Source: Microbacterium flavum
Lineage (GTDB): Bacteria > Actinomycetota > Actinomycetes > Actinomycetales > Microbacteriaceae
DNA: 64,000 nt
NCBI RefSeq assembly: GCF_018717645.1
Contig: NZ_JAFLHG010000006.1
Span: 1 to 64,000 of the forward strand
Reading direction: 5' to 3'
Shown here: positions 43,082 to 51,953 of the stretch, piece by piece
How positions within the stretch are numbered: the stretch's first letter is position 1
How the letters are laid out: each line of letters opens with the position of its first letter
Notes under the pieces: generated by a model
What the model was told of the DNA's origin: nothing
Database searches by the model: none
What the model saw: only the letters and a program-made list of their open reading frames with translations
Made by a program: the position numbers and the translations under genes

Positions 43082-43684
43082 ATGACTGAGCACCTCACCG
43101 CCGCGCGGCTGCGCGGGATCCCCTCGTTGACGGGAGAACCGCGGAGCCTCGCGCTCGACGATCTCCCCATCGACCCCGCGGCTCTCTTCGTCGGGTGGCT
43201 CGAGGACGCCATCGAGGCCGGGGTTGCCGAGCCGCATGCGGCCACACTGGCGACCGTCGACCGAGACGGAATGCCGGACGCCAGGACGCTGATCCTGAAG
43301 GGCCTGGACGAGCGGGGTTGGGCCGTGGCGGGGTCGCGGTCTTCGCGCAAGGGAGAACAGCTGGCGGTCCAGCCTGCTGCTGCGCTCAACTTCTGGTGGC
43401 AGCCGATCATGCGCGCCGTGCGCGTACGCGGGCTCGTTGCGGAGGCGTCTCGCGCCGACAGTGAGGCTGATCTCGCTGCCCGTTCGGCGACAGCCCGCGT
43501 CGGAATCGATCCGGATGAGTGGGTCCTGTGGCGCATCCACCCGGTCCGTGCGGAGTTCTGGCAGGGTGCGCTGGATCGCAGCCACCGCCGCGTGGTGTAC
43601 ACCCGGACAAACATCGGATGGTCTATCGACCGGGGTGACGGTCAGCGCGAGAATGCCGACAGCCGAAACGGAGATGAGCAGTGA
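43082..43684 (+). CDS. Pyridoxine/pyridoxamine 5'-phosphate oxidase family protein
   Basis: A 200-residue FMN-binding split-barrel protein. AATLATVDRDGMPDARTLILKG is the start of the PNPOx barrel, SRSSRKGEQLAVQPAAALNFWW matches the FMN-phosphate region, and the C-terminal WRIHPVRAEFWQG fits the PdxH dimerisation segment (RLHPxRxEFW). It could be PdxH-like, though the sequence is slightly divergent from housekeeping PdxH. Overlaps the cupin gene (GTGA). Confidence 0.75.
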   Translation: MTEHLTAARLRGIPSLTGEPRSLALDDLPIDPAALFVGWLEDAIEAGVAEPHAATLATVDRDGMPDARTLILKGLDERGWAVAGSRSSRKGEQLAVQPAAALNFWWQPIMRAVRVRGLVAEASRADSEADLAARSATARVGIDPDEWVLWRIHPVRAEFWQGALDRSHRRVVYTRTNIGWSIDRGDGQRENADSRNGDEQ

Positions 43685-44121
43685 GCGACTACGAAGTCAC
43701 ATCCATCGGGAGTCTCGACGCGTGGCGGGAACACTACGGCGGATTCGACGCGGCCCGGTCGCGCGATGGCAGACGAGTGGTCGATCACGAGCTGACGATG
43801 ACGTACATCGGGCTCACCGCGAACGCTCTCGAGCCGGGGGAGGAGGCCGGGTACTGGCACAGTCACGCGCGCATCGAGGAGCTCTACGTGTTCCTCGAGG
43901 GGTTCGGCGAGATGGGGCTGGACGACGACCTCATCCAGGTGTCCGGGGGCAGCGTCGTCCGGGTGGGGCCCGGTGTCTGGCGCACGTGGCGGGCGCGGCC
44001 CGACAGCACCGGTCAGCTGCGGTGGCTCTGCATCCGCGCCGGCGGAGAGCAGTTGCCCGACCTGCCGGATGACAGCTCGCGCAACCCGGAGAAGCCGATG
44101 CCCTGGGCGGTCGAGGAGTGA
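43681..44121 (+). CDS. Cupin-domain protein
   Basis: A 146-residue single cupin, GTG start overlapping the upstream stop. Motif 1 is GYWHSHARIEELYVFLEG (two His and Glu ligands), motif 2 VRVGPGVWRTWRARPD where the usual second histidine is replaced, so metal binding may be weaker. Probable small-molecule isomerase or sensor; unknown substrate. Coupled to the PNPOx-like gene. Confidence 0.7.
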   Translation: MSDYEVTSIGSLDAWREHYGGFDAARSRDGRRVVDHELTMTYIGLTANALEPGEEAGYWHSHARIEELYVFLEGFGEMGLDDDLIQVSGGSVVRVGPGVWRTWRARPDSTGQLRWLCIRAGGEQLPDLPDDSSRNPEKPMPWAVEE

Positions 44122-44302
44122 CGCTGCCTCTGCCGGATCCGGATGACACTCCACTCCTGAGGCCCCCACCCACCTGGTGACCGGGCGGTCCCGGCTGCCG
44201 TGCCGGCGACGCCGAGGCGAATGGTGATCGCCAGCACCGGCGAGCGTCGATATCCCCCTCGCGGGGGATCTCCGCGAGGCGCGACGGCGATACGTTCGGT
44301 CC

Positions 44303-44566
44303 ATGAGCGATGAGGTGGGCGGGGCCGAAGCCGCACAGGGTGAGCAAGCGCGTCTCCGCGCACTCATGAGGTGGTTCGTGTGTGCTTCGGGGGCGGTGCT
44401 GGTCGCTCTCATCGCCTGGTCGATCGTCGCAGCCGCGAACGGGTCGGGCGCGGGCATGGTCGCCGCGAGTTCCGGCTCCGTCGCTGTGGTCCTGGCGTCG
44501 ACCACCGGCTATCTCGCCATGAAGAAGAGGTTGGATCAGCTCGTGACACCCCGCGCCGATCCCTGA
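44303..44566 (+). CDS. Small two-helix membrane protein
   Basis: An 87-residue protein: basic-acidic N-terminus, TM1 about 27-47 (CASGAVLVALIAWSIVAAA), a short Gly/Ser turn, TM2 about 52-71 and a basic tail. No recognised family. The preceding 180 bp contain no other gene. Confidence 0.5.
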   Translation: MSDEVGGAEAAQGEQARLRALMRWFVCASGAVLVALIAWSIVAAANGSGAGMVAASSGSVAVVLASTTGYLAMKKRLDQLVTPRADP

Positions 44567-44700
44567 CGCGGAAACGATGTCACGGTGCGCCCCTCCCGCG
44601 GAAACACGGCCATCGCCTCGGCATCCCGTGCCGGGGCGCCGCGCAGTTGCTCGGCCGGTCGGCCGTGGAGTTCCGTCGCGCGGGCGCCCTCCGCCTTCGG

Positions 44701-45522
44701 TCAACCCGCGGGGAACCGAGGGTCGCGGCCGTAGTCCTCGAGCCGGGCATCCCCGGCCGCGCGGACCTGAGCGGGCGCATCATCGCCGATCAGCACGCGG
44801 AGGCGATGGTCCGCGCTGTCGGCGATGTGCGCGAGGATCGCGGTCGCGGCATCCTGCGGCGCCATGCCGCCGGCGGGCTCGCCCTCGGGCCAAGGCACCT
44901 CGGCGGTGCCGAACAGCTCCGTCCGCAGAGCGTCGTACGCGCTCAGGGGCGAGCTGAACCGCATGCTGGCGCCGGACCAATCGGTGTCGAGGGCGCCCGG
45001 TTCGATGAGCGAGACGCGGATGCCGAAGCGGTGGACCTCCGCGGCCATCGCCTCGCTGAAGCCTTCGAGCCCCCACTTCGTCGCGTTGTAGAGGCCGAGC
45101 AGCGGCATCGTCCCCACGGCCCCGACGGTCGAGATCTGCACGATGTGGCCGCGCGACTGCGCGCGCATGATCGGGATGACCGCCTGGCTCACCCACAGCG
45201 GGCCCAGCAGATTCGTGTCCACGATCCGCCGGGCGTCGTCCTCGGATGCCTCCTCTATCGCGCCGATCACGCCGTAGCCCGCGTTGTTCACGACCACATC
45301 GATCCGTCCGAGCTGCGCCGCCGCCGCGTCCACGGTCGCGCGAACCGCGGCACGGTCCCGGATGTCGAGAGTCCGGACGGTGAGGTGCTCGTGCGCAGGG
45401 AGGGCGTGCGTGCCGCGCACCGTCGCGACGACCGTGTGACCGGCCTGCAGCGCAGCCAGGGTGAGCGCGCGCCCGAGGCCCCGGCTTGCGCCTGTGATCA
45501 GCCAGATCAGCGGTGTCGTCAT
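44701..45522 (-). CDS. Short-chain dehydrogenase/reductase
   Basis: A 273-residue classical SDR: ITGASRGLGRAL (cofactor), NNAGYG, Ser in VQISTVG, catalytic YNATK, and the post-catalytic LIEPGALDTDW. Intact, unlike the SDR at 2.6 kb. Divergent from the TetR gene 59 bp away, which is the usual arrangement of a repressor and the oxidoreductase it controls. The substrate is unknown. Confidence 0.85.
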   Translation of the reverse strand: MTTPLIWLITGASRGLGRALTLAALQAGHTVVATVRGTHALPAHEHLTVRTLDIRDRAAVRATVDAAAAQLGRIDVVVNNAGYGVIGAIEEASEDDARRIVDTNLLGPLWVSQAVIPIMRAQSRGHIVQISTVGAVGTMPLLGLYNATKWGLEGFSEAMAAEVHRFGIRVSLIEPGALDTDWSGASMRFSSPLSAYDALRTELFGTAEVPWPEGEPAGGMAPQDAATAILAHIADSADHRLRVLIGDDAPAQVRAAGDARLEDYGRDPRFPAG

Positions 45523-45581
45523 CCCTCCACCCTAGCCATAACTGGACGCGCCGTCTCGTTTCAAGGTCTAGGATCGAGCGC

Positions 45582-46139
45582 ATGGCACGTCCACGCACTC
45601 GCAGCAGGGTTCATGAGGCCGTGCTGGCACTTGCGCGGGACACCCCCATCGGATCGATGTCGATGGAGGGGATCGCCGCGCGCGCGGGGGTGAGCAAGCA
45701 GACCCTTTACCGCACGTGGCCCTCGGTCGGCGCGATCCTCTTCGACGCGCTCCTCGCGCGCAGCGTCGACGAGCACGGGGCGGTCACCGTGCCCGACACC
45801 GGTGATCTCGCCGGCGATCTCGCAGCGCTCGCCGAGGCGACCGTCGCCGAGCTGACCGACCCCCTGCAGGAGCCGCTCCTGCGTGGGGTGACGGCGGCGC
45901 TGCAGGCGGACCGGGCGCTCGCTGCGCAGTATCGGGACCTGCTGCTGCGCCCCCAACTCGCGGGGATCGCCGACCGGCTCCGCCGCGGTGGGGTCGATGA
46001 CCCCGATGACGTCGCCGAGCTGTTCGTCGGCGCCATCCTTCACCGCTGGCTGTTGCGCAACGGGACCTTCGACCGGGGGTGGGTGCGCAGGCACGTCGCA
46101 CGCACGCTGCGCGGGGCGGGAGATTCCGGGGTCGGCTGA
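45582..46139 (+). CDS. TetR-family transcriptional regulator
   Basis: A 185-residue regulator. The N-terminal helix-turn-helix is SMEGIAARAGVSKQTLYRTW (about 26-45), and the C-terminal TetR_C-type domain has LADRLRRGG and ELFVGAILHRWLL. Probably represses the divergent SDR and possibly itself; the MFS exporter 115 bp downstream on the same strand could also be a target. Confidence 0.82.
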   Translation: MARPRTRSRVHEAVLALARDTPIGSMSMEGIAARAGVSKQTLYRTWPSVGAILFDALLARSVDEHGAVTVPDTGDLAGDLAALAEATVAELTDPLQEPLLRGVTAALQADRALAAQYRDLLLRPQLAGIADRLRRGGVDDPDDVAELFVGAILHRWLLRNGTFDRGWVRRHVARTLRGAGDSGVG

Positions 46140-46212
46140 GCGTGATGGGCGGCCGACTTCTTCCGGCCATCCCGGTGGCGATGGGTCGCACCGGCGGGCT
46201 ACTCTGATCCCG

Positions 46213-46235
46213 CGCGGGTGGGGTCACCACCCGCG
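46213..46235 (+). promoter_or_regulatory. Inverted repeat in the leader of the MFS gene
   Basis: CGCGGGTG (46213-46220), loop GGGTCAC, CACCCGCG (46228-46235), perfect 8-bp arms 19 bp before the MFS start. Could be a repressor site (TetR nearby) or a leader hairpin. Confidence 0.4.
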
Positions 46236-46253
46236 ACCACGGAGCGCCCCACC

Positions 46254-47927
46254 ATGACGACGACAACGCCCGCCACCGACGCACCCCCGACCCGCCGCGA
46301 TTGGATCGCCCTGGCGGTGCTGTCGATCGGGCTCGGCCTCATCGTCCTCGACGGCACGATCGTCGGTGTCGCGCTTCCCGACATCATCGCCGACCTGCAC
46401 CTCGACCTCACCGACGCGCAGTGGGTCAACAGCCTGTACGCGGTCGTCCTCGCCGCGCTCCTGCTCTCCACCGGAAAGCTCGCCGATCGCTGGGGGCGCA
46501 AGAACCTCTTCCTCGCCGGCATCGTGGTCTTCGTCGGCGGCAGCATCCTTGCGGCGATGGCAGACGCGGCCGGCCCGCTCATCGCCGCGCGCGCCGTGCA
46601 GGCCGTCGGCGCCGCCCTGATCATGCCGTCGACGCTCTCGACGGTCAACGCGGTCTTCCGCGGCCGCTACCGGGCGGCCGCCTTCGGCGTCTGGGGCGCG
46701 GTGATCTCGGGCGCCGCGGCGATCGGTCCGCTCGCGGGCGGCGCCCTCACCGAATGGGCCTCGTGGCACTGGATCTTCCTCGTGAACATCCCCCTCGGCA
46801 TCCTCATCTTCGTCGCCGGCATCCTCACCGTCCCCGCCACCCGGGGCGCGCACCACCGACCCGGCGCGGACGTCGACGGAGCCCTGCTGGCGGCGATCGG
46901 GTTCGGAGCCCTTGTCTTCGCGGTCATCGAGGGCCCGGATCTCGGGTGGTGGGCCCCGACGGCGGATCTCGAGCTCTTCGGCTGGGTGTGGCCGACGGAT
47001 GCCGCCGTCTCCGCCGTGCCGGTCGCCTTCGCGATCGCGGCCGTGGCACTGCTCCTCTTCGTCGTGTGGGAGCGTCATCGCGAGAAGGTCCGCCGCTCCG
47101 CCCTCCTCGACCTGCGGTTGTTCTTCCTCCCGACGTTCTCGTGGGGCAACCTCACCGCGGCGATGGTCGCGGTCGGCGAGTTCGCGATCATCTTCGTCCT
47201 GCCGCTGTACCTCATCAACGCGCTCGGCCTGAGCGTCATGTCCGCCGGTCTCGTCATCGCGGCGATGGCCGTCGGCGCATTCGTGTCGGGCGCGGCTGCG
47301 CGGCACCTGGCGGCGCGTTTCGGGTCGCCGGGCACCGTGCTCATCGGCCTCGCTCTGGAGGTCGTGGGCACTCTGATCCTGGCTCTCGTGGTCACCGGTA
47401 CGACCCCGGGGTGGCTGGTCGCCCTCCCGCTCGTGCTCTACGGACTCGGTCTCGGCCTGGCATCCGCCCAGCTGACCGGCACGGTGCTGCGCGACGTCCC
47501 CGTCGACGTCTCCGGACAGGGGTCGGCGACCCAGAGCACGGTGCGCCAGATCGGCTCCGCGCTCGGCACCGCGTTCGCGGGCGCCGCGCTGTCCGTGTCG
47601 CTCGCGCTCACCCTCCCCGCCGCCCTCGCGGGGGCGGGGATCACGGGCTCCGCCGCCGACGAGCTGGCCGACGCGACCCGTCAGTCCGCGGGCACGATGA
47701 TCACGCAGCTGCGCGGCCAGGGGGCAGCCGGCCCGTTCGGCGACCAGACCGCGACCGCGGTGGATGCGCTCGCTCGCGGCTTCGCCGACGGCACACGGTG
47801 GTCGCTGCTGGTGGCGACGGCCTTCCTCCTGCTGGGCTTCGTCGGTGCGCTCCGCCTGCAGCGCGTCGCCGGACGCCCCGCGCCCGAGGTGGCGGAGGCC
47901 GAGGCGGCGGAGGAGGTCGGGCCGTGA
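46254..47927 (+). CDS. MFS multidrug exporter, DHA2 (EmrB/QacA) type
   Basis: A 557-residue transporter with about 14 helices. The start at 46254 has GGAG 9 bp upstream; an in-frame GTG at 46218 lies in the hairpin. Motifs: LDGTIVGVALPDI in TM1 (acidic residue typical of DHA2) and GKLADRWGRKNLF in loop 2-3 (motif A). Proton-driven export of drugs or metabolites is the family role. Overlaps the GNAT gene by GTGA. Confidence 0.87.
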   Translation: MTTTTPATDAPPTRRDWIALAVLSIGLGLIVLDGTIVGVALPDIIADLHLDLTDAQWVNSLYAVVLAALLLSTGKLADRWGRKNLFLAGIVVFVGGSILAAMADAAGPLIAARAVQAVGAALIMPSTLSTVNAVFRGRYRAAAFGVWGAVISGAAAIGPLAGGALTEWASWHWIFLVNIPLGILIFVAGILTVPATRGAHHRPGADVDGALLAAIGFGALVFAVIEGPDLGWWAPTADLELFGWVWPTDAAVSAVPVAFAIAAVALLLFVVWERHREKVRRSALLDLRLFFLPTFSWGNLTAAMVAVGEFAIIFVLPLYLINALGLSVMSAGLVIAAMAVGAFVSGAAARHLAARFGSPGTVLIGLALEVVGTLILALVVTGTTPGWLVALPLVLYGLGLGLASAQLTGTVLRDVPVDVSGQGSATQSTVRQIGSALGTAFAGAALSVSLALTLPAALAGAGITGSAADELADATRQSAGTMITQLRGQGAAGPFGDQTATAVDALARGFADGTRWSLLVATAFLLLGFVGALRLQRVAGRPAPEVAEAEAAEEVGP

Positions 47928-48424
47928 GCATCGCGGTCCGCGAGCCGGTGCCCGCGGATGCCGATGCGATCGCCGACGTCCACGTCGCCACCTGGCGCGA
48001 GGCGTACGCGCATCTGCTCCCGGAGGCCTACTTCTCCGCGGACTACGTCGCCCGCCGGCACCGGATGTGGGCGCACGTCCTCGGCGAGGCGCGGGCGGAC
48101 ATGGCGGTGCGCATCGCCGATGATGCCGGTGAGATCGTCGGCCTCGCATGGGCCGGCCCGGCCGACGTCCTGCCGAGTGCGGATGCCGCGCCGCCCCGCG
48201 TCCGGGCGCTCTACGCGCTCTACGTGCTGGCCGATCGCTACGGCACCGGCGTCGGGCAGGCGCTCCTCGACGCCGCGCTCGACGGCGAGCCGGCGATGCT
48301 CTGGGTGGCGAAGGAGAATCCGAGGGCGACGGCCTTCTACCGGCGGAACGGGTTCCGTTTCGACGGCGTGGAGCAGACCGATCCCCAGGCTCCGTCGATC
48401 ACCGATGCCCGGATGGTGCGCTGA
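47924..48424 (+). CDS. GNAT-family N-acetyltransferase (copy 2)
   Basis: A 166-residue protein, GTG start coupled to the MFS stop. The same architecture and near-identical blocks as the GNAT at 36.3 kb: ADVHVATWREAY, RHRMWAHVL, YGTGVGQALLDAAL, AMLWVAKENPRA and FRFDGVE. The partner of an exporter gene, it may acetylate the exported compound (inference). Confidence 0.85.
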   Translation: MSIAVREPVPADADAIADVHVATWREAYAHLLPEAYFSADYVARRHRMWAHVLGEARADMAVRIADDAGEIVGLAWAGPADVLPSADAAPPRVRALYALYVLADRYGTGVGQALLDAALDGEPAMLWVAKENPRATAFYRRNGFRFDGVEQTDPQAPSITDARMVR

Positions 48425-48460
48425 ACAGCGAGCATCTCTTCCCTCTCCATTATCGCGCGC

Positions 48461-48489
48461 CGAGGGGGGCTTGCGGCAAGACCCCCTCG
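48461..48489 (+). promoter_or_regulatory. Rifamycin-associated element (RAE) upstream of helR
   Basis: GGGGCTTGCGGCAAGACCCC (48466-48485) matches the known actinobacterial RAE inverted repeat with about one change. It is extended to CGAGGGGG...CCCCCTCG, giving a 30-base dyad. It lies 53 bp before the helR start. RAEs precede rifamycin-inducible resistance genes. CATTAT at 48448-48453 may be the -10. Confidence 0.8.
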
Positions 48490-48542
48490 GTGAGGCAGAA
48501 TCGCAGGTCGCGCGCCGAATCGACGCGCCGGTGAGGAGAGTC

Positions 48543-50825
48543 ATGCCCGAATCCACCACTCCCGACGCACCCGATGACGACGTGTTCGCGCTGCCCGCGC
48601 GGCTGACGCGCAAGCTCGACCCGGCGCTCGTCGATGCCGATCGTGCGCGGTTCACCGAGATCGAGCAGGCCCTTGCGGCGCAGGAACGCCGCCTCACCGC
48701 CCGGCGCGACGCGTTGCTGCGCGAGGCCGTCTCACCGGGCCAGCGCGCCGTCGAGCGGGACGCGGAGGTGCGCGACCTCACCGCCCGGCTGCGCATGCTC
48801 GGCCGGTTCGGCCTCGACGCATGCATCGGCCGGATGGTCGACGAGGCCGGCACGATCACCTACATCGGCCGCTTCGGCCTCGCGGATGCCGCGGACGACC
48901 GTCTGCTCATGGATTGGCGGGCCCCGGCATCCGCCCCCTTCTTCGCCGCGAGCGCCGCGCGGCCGATGGGGCTGACGAGCCGCCGCCGCTACCGCTGGCA
49001 CGGTGGCCGCGTCGTCGACTACTGGGACGAGGTGTTCGCCCCGGATGGGATCGACCATTCTGCGGCGCTCGATGACCAGTCCGCGTTCATCGCGAGTCTG
49101 GGCGCGAGCCGCTCGCCGCAGATGCGCGACGTGCTCGCCACGATCCAGTCCGATCAGGACGCGATCATCCGCGCCGGGTCGTCCGGGGCGCTCGTCGTGG
49201 ACGGCGGGCCCGGGACCGGCAAGACGGTCGTCGCCCTGCACCGCGCCGCGTTCCTCCTCTACGACGACGCGCGGGTGCGGCACGGCCGCGGCGGCCTGCT
49301 GTTCGTCGGGCCGCATCGCCCGTACGTCGACTACGTCGATGACGTCCTGCCGAGCCTCGGCGAGGATGGCGCGCTCGTCTGCGCGGTCGGCGACCTCGTT
49401 CCGGTCGGAATGCCGCCGCGGACGGAGCAGGACGCCGTCGTCCGCCGCCTCAAGGGCGATGGCCGCATGGTCGACGCGGTCGAGGCCGCCGTGCGGCTCT
49501 GGCAGCGGCCGCCGACCCGGACGCAGGGGATCGACACCGCGGTGGGGGTGGTTCCTGTGACCCCCGCGGAGTGGACGGAGATCTTCGCGGATGCCGATAC
49601 GGCGAGCCACAACGCGGTGCACGCCCGCGGCTGGGACCGGCTGCTCGACCTGCTCGAGGAGCGGATCGAGTCGGCTGAGGCGGAGGACCGGACCGAGTTC
49701 GCGTCCGGTGATCCGTGGGAGGAAGGCGGCTTCGACGCCTACGGGTCAGGGTGGGACGATGATGAGTCGGTCCGCGACGGACTCGAGAACGACGACGAGC
49801 TGCGGTCGCTCTTCGACCGGGCGTGGCCGCTGCTCGACCCCGACCGGCTGGTGCGCGGGCTCTTCGCCTCGCGCGCGATGCTCGCGCGATGCGCCCCGTG
49901 GCTCGAGTCGGCCGACCTCGACCTTCTCACGACCGAACGCGAGACGGCGGCTGCGGCGGCATCCGGGTCGGCATCCGCCGATCGTCCTGCCCCGGCGCCC
50001 TGGACGGATGTCGACCTGCCACTGCTCGACGCGGCGCGGCTGCTCGTCGGGGACCCGGGAGCCGAGGCCCGCGCGCGTGCCGCCCGCCGCGAATCCGCGG
50101 ACGCGCGTCGTGTCATGTCGGACGTCGTCTCCGACCTCATCGCGGCGGATGATTCCGACCTGCGCCTCATGTCCATGCTGCGCGGTCAGGATCTGCGTCG
50201 CACCCTCGTCGACGAGGCCACCGATGTCGGCGACCCGTACGCGGGACCGTTCGACCACCTCGTCGTGGACGAGGCCCAGGAGCTCAGCGATGCGCAGTGG
50301 CGGATGCTCCTGCGGCGGTGCCCGTCGCGGAGCCTCACGATCGTCGGCGATCGCGCCCAGGCGCGACAGGGGTTCGCGGAGTCGTGGGAGGAGCGCCTTG
50401 CGCGCATCGGCGCGGGTCGCGTCGCCGTGGCGACACTGACCGTGAACTACCGCACCCCGGAGGAGGTGATGGATGCCGCCGGTCCCGTCATCCGCGCCGC
50501 CCTCCCCGACGCGAACGTGCCGACCTCGATCCGACGCACCGGCATCCCGGTCCGGTACGGCCCCCGGGCGGACCTTTCCGCCGTCGTCGATGCGTGGGAG
50601 GCGGCGGCCGACGAGGGCACGGCCGTCGTCGTCGGGGCGCCGGAGTTCGGCTCCCGCCCGCGAGTGATGTCGCTCGATCCGTGGCGGGTGAAGGGGCTCG
50701 AATTCGACCTCGTCGTCCTCGTCGATCCGGACCGGTTCGAGCCGGGGCTCGCCGGGGCCGTCGACCGTTACGTCGCGATGACGCGCGCAACCCAGCAGCT
50801 CGTCATCCTCGGCGGGGGGATCTAG
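48543..50825 (+). CDS. helR: HelR-type RNA polymerase recycling ATPase (HelD family, rifamycin resistance)
   Basis: A 760-residue UvrD-like superfamily 1 protein that binds RNA polymerase. The N-terminal Arg/Glu-rich coiled coil (about 20-75) is the secondary-channel arm. Walker A GGPGTGKT is at 221-228, Walker B VVDEAQELSD about 575, NYRTPEEV and VKGLEFDLVVLVDP are motifs IV-V, and TRATQQLVIL is motif VI. A near-consensus RAE directly upstream distinguishes it as the rifamycin-responsive HelR, which displaces rifamycin from stalled polymerase. Start at 48543 (MPESTTPDAPDD) follows GAGGAGAG. Confidence 0.85.
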   Translation: MPESTTPDAPDDDVFALPARLTRKLDPALVDADRARFTEIEQALAAQERRLTARRDALLREAVSPGQRAVERDAEVRDLTARLRMLGRFGLDACIGRMVDEAGTITYIGRFGLADAADDRLLMDWRAPASAPFFAASAARPMGLTSRRRYRWHGGRVVDYWDEVFAPDGIDHSAALDDQSAFIASLGASRSPQMRDVLATIQSDQDAIIRAGSSGALVVDGGPGTGKTVVALHRAAFLLYDDARVRHGRGGLLFVGPHRPYVDYVDDVLPSLGEDGALVCAVGDLVPVGMPPRTEQDAVVRRLKGDGRMVDAVEAAVRLWQRPPTRTQGIDTAVGVVPVTPAEWTEIFADADTASHNAVHARGWDRLLDLLEERIESAEAEDRTEFASGDPWEEGGFDAYGSGWDDDESVRDGLENDDELRSLFDRAWPLLDPDRLVRGLFASRAMLARCAPWLESADLDLLTTERETAAAAASGSASADRPAPAPWTDVDLPLLDAARLLVGDPGAEARARAARRESADARRVMSDVVSDLIAADDSDLRLMSMLRGQDLRRTLVDEATDVGDPYAGPFDHLVVDEAQELSDAQWRMLLRRCPSRSLTIVGDRAQARQGFAESWEERLARIGAGRVAVATLTVNYRTPEEVMDAAGPVIRAALPDANVPTSIRRTGIPVRYGPRADLSAVVDAWEAAADEGTAVVVGAPEFGSRPRVMSLDPWRVKGLEFDLVVLVDPDRFEPGLAGAVDRYVAMTRATQQLVILGGGI

Positions 50826-51271
50826 GGGCGTACCGCGACGAGGATCGTCGCCGAGCCGTCCGGCTCGTGCACCTCGACATCGCAGGAGAAGGCGCGCCGG
50901 AGCGAGCCCTCAGCGGTGTCGTTCCACACTCGACCCCACGCGGCGATGAGGGCCTCGGGCATCTCACCGTGGGCGGGGTAGGCCGTGCGCGCGCCGTCGG
51001 TGAGGCGGATGGAGGCGTACGGCGGGAAGACCGCATCCTCGACGTCGACTCCGACGCCGACGATCTGCGCGTAGGCCCCCGTTTCATCGGAGTCGTAGTC
51101 GAAGAGTGCGGCGTACAGACGGGTGTCGGCGCGCGCGGGCAGGCTCAGGAGCGTCTGATCGGCGAGGACTCGTCCCCAGAGACTGCCCAGCTGTGCGCTC
51201 CCCGCATCGGCCTCGGCGGCGTTGGTCGTGCGGACGAGATGTCCGACGATGACGGTGGGAAGAGGTTGCAC
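50822..51271 (-). CDS. GyrI-like/effector-binding domain protein
   Basis: A 149-residue protein: VIVGHLVRTTNAAEADAGS, LWGRVLADQ, YAALFDYDSDETGAYAQIVG and a C-terminal VEVHEPDGSATILVAVRP fit the AraC/GyrI effector-binding fold. Possibly a small-molecule binding protein without DNA-binding domain. The gene is convergent with helR, overlapping its stop by 4 bp. Confidence 0.65.
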   Translation of the reverse strand: MQPLPTVIVGHLVRTTNAAEADAGSAQLGSLWGRVLADQTLLSLPARADTRLYAALFDYDSDETGAYAQIVGVGVDVEDAVFPPYASIRLTDGARTAYPAHGEMPEALIAAWGRVWNDTAEGSLRRAFSCDVEVHEPDGSATILVAVRP

Positions 51272-51291
51272 GGGCAGACCGGACCCGACGC

Positions 51292-51870
51292 TCAGGGAAC
51301 CCAGAAGCCGACCGCGCAGAGCAGGCGCGTCTCTTCATCGGCATCCTCGGGCGGATCGATGGCCGGGGGGAACACCCCCCACTGCCGCCACTCGTCCGCA
51401 TGCGGGGTCACGTGCTCGTTCAGCCCGGCGATGAGCTCGGCGGAGAGGTGGAACGGGATGCCGAGGTGCTTCGCGATGGACCACGCCTGGAACGCGCGGT
51501 AGGTCGCGAGGTGCGCGAATCCTTCATCGGAGGGATAGTCGCCGTAGGTGAAGCGGAACGTCGGAACCGCACCGCCCGCGCGCACCGCCGCGGTGGCGGC
51601 ATCGTTGAGCGCGTCGTACGAGGCGATCGGGTCGTCCCCCAGCAGGTCGGCCTCGGCGAACGGGTCGCCGTCGGCGGCGGGGCGCCCGGCCAGGACCCCC
51701 GGGATCCACGCTTCGTCGTACGCGTGGCGGGACAGGATGTCGCGCAGGGTGGGCGACTCCGTCTGACTCCACTCCGGCGGCACAGGTGTGGAGAGATCGG
51801 CGGGATCGATGCGGTCGACCACCTCGCGCAGCGCGGCGTCGGCCTGGAGGAACAGCTCGTCCGGTGTCAT
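51292..51870 (-). CDS. Maleylpyruvate isomerase N-terminal/DinB-like protein
   Basis: A 192-residue helical protein (start MTPDELFLQADAALREVVDRI at 51870; an in-frame ATG at 51900 is less likely). The pattern ...ILSRHAYDEAW... and later AWSIAKHLG resembles TIGR03086/MDMPI-type four-helix mycothiol-dependent enzymes, with histidines as probable metal ligands. It follows by 21 bp from the GyrI-like gene on the same strand, so they may form one operon. Confidence 0.6.
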   Translation of the reverse strand: MTPDELFLQADAALREVVDRIDPADLSTPVPPEWSQTESPTLRDILSRHAYDEAWIPGVLAGRPAADGDPFAEADLLGDDPIASYDALNDAATAAVRAGGAVPTFRFTYGDYPSDEGFAHLATYRAFQAWSIAKHLGIPFHLSAELIAGLNEHVTPHADEWRQWGVFPPAIDPPEDADEETRLLCAVGFWVP

Positions 51871-51953
51871 GGCGACGAGAGTACTGCGGGGCAGGGACAC
51901 GGACCAGGGCCCCGGCCCGCGCCCGTGTCCGCGAGCCTGCTTACGATGAGGAG

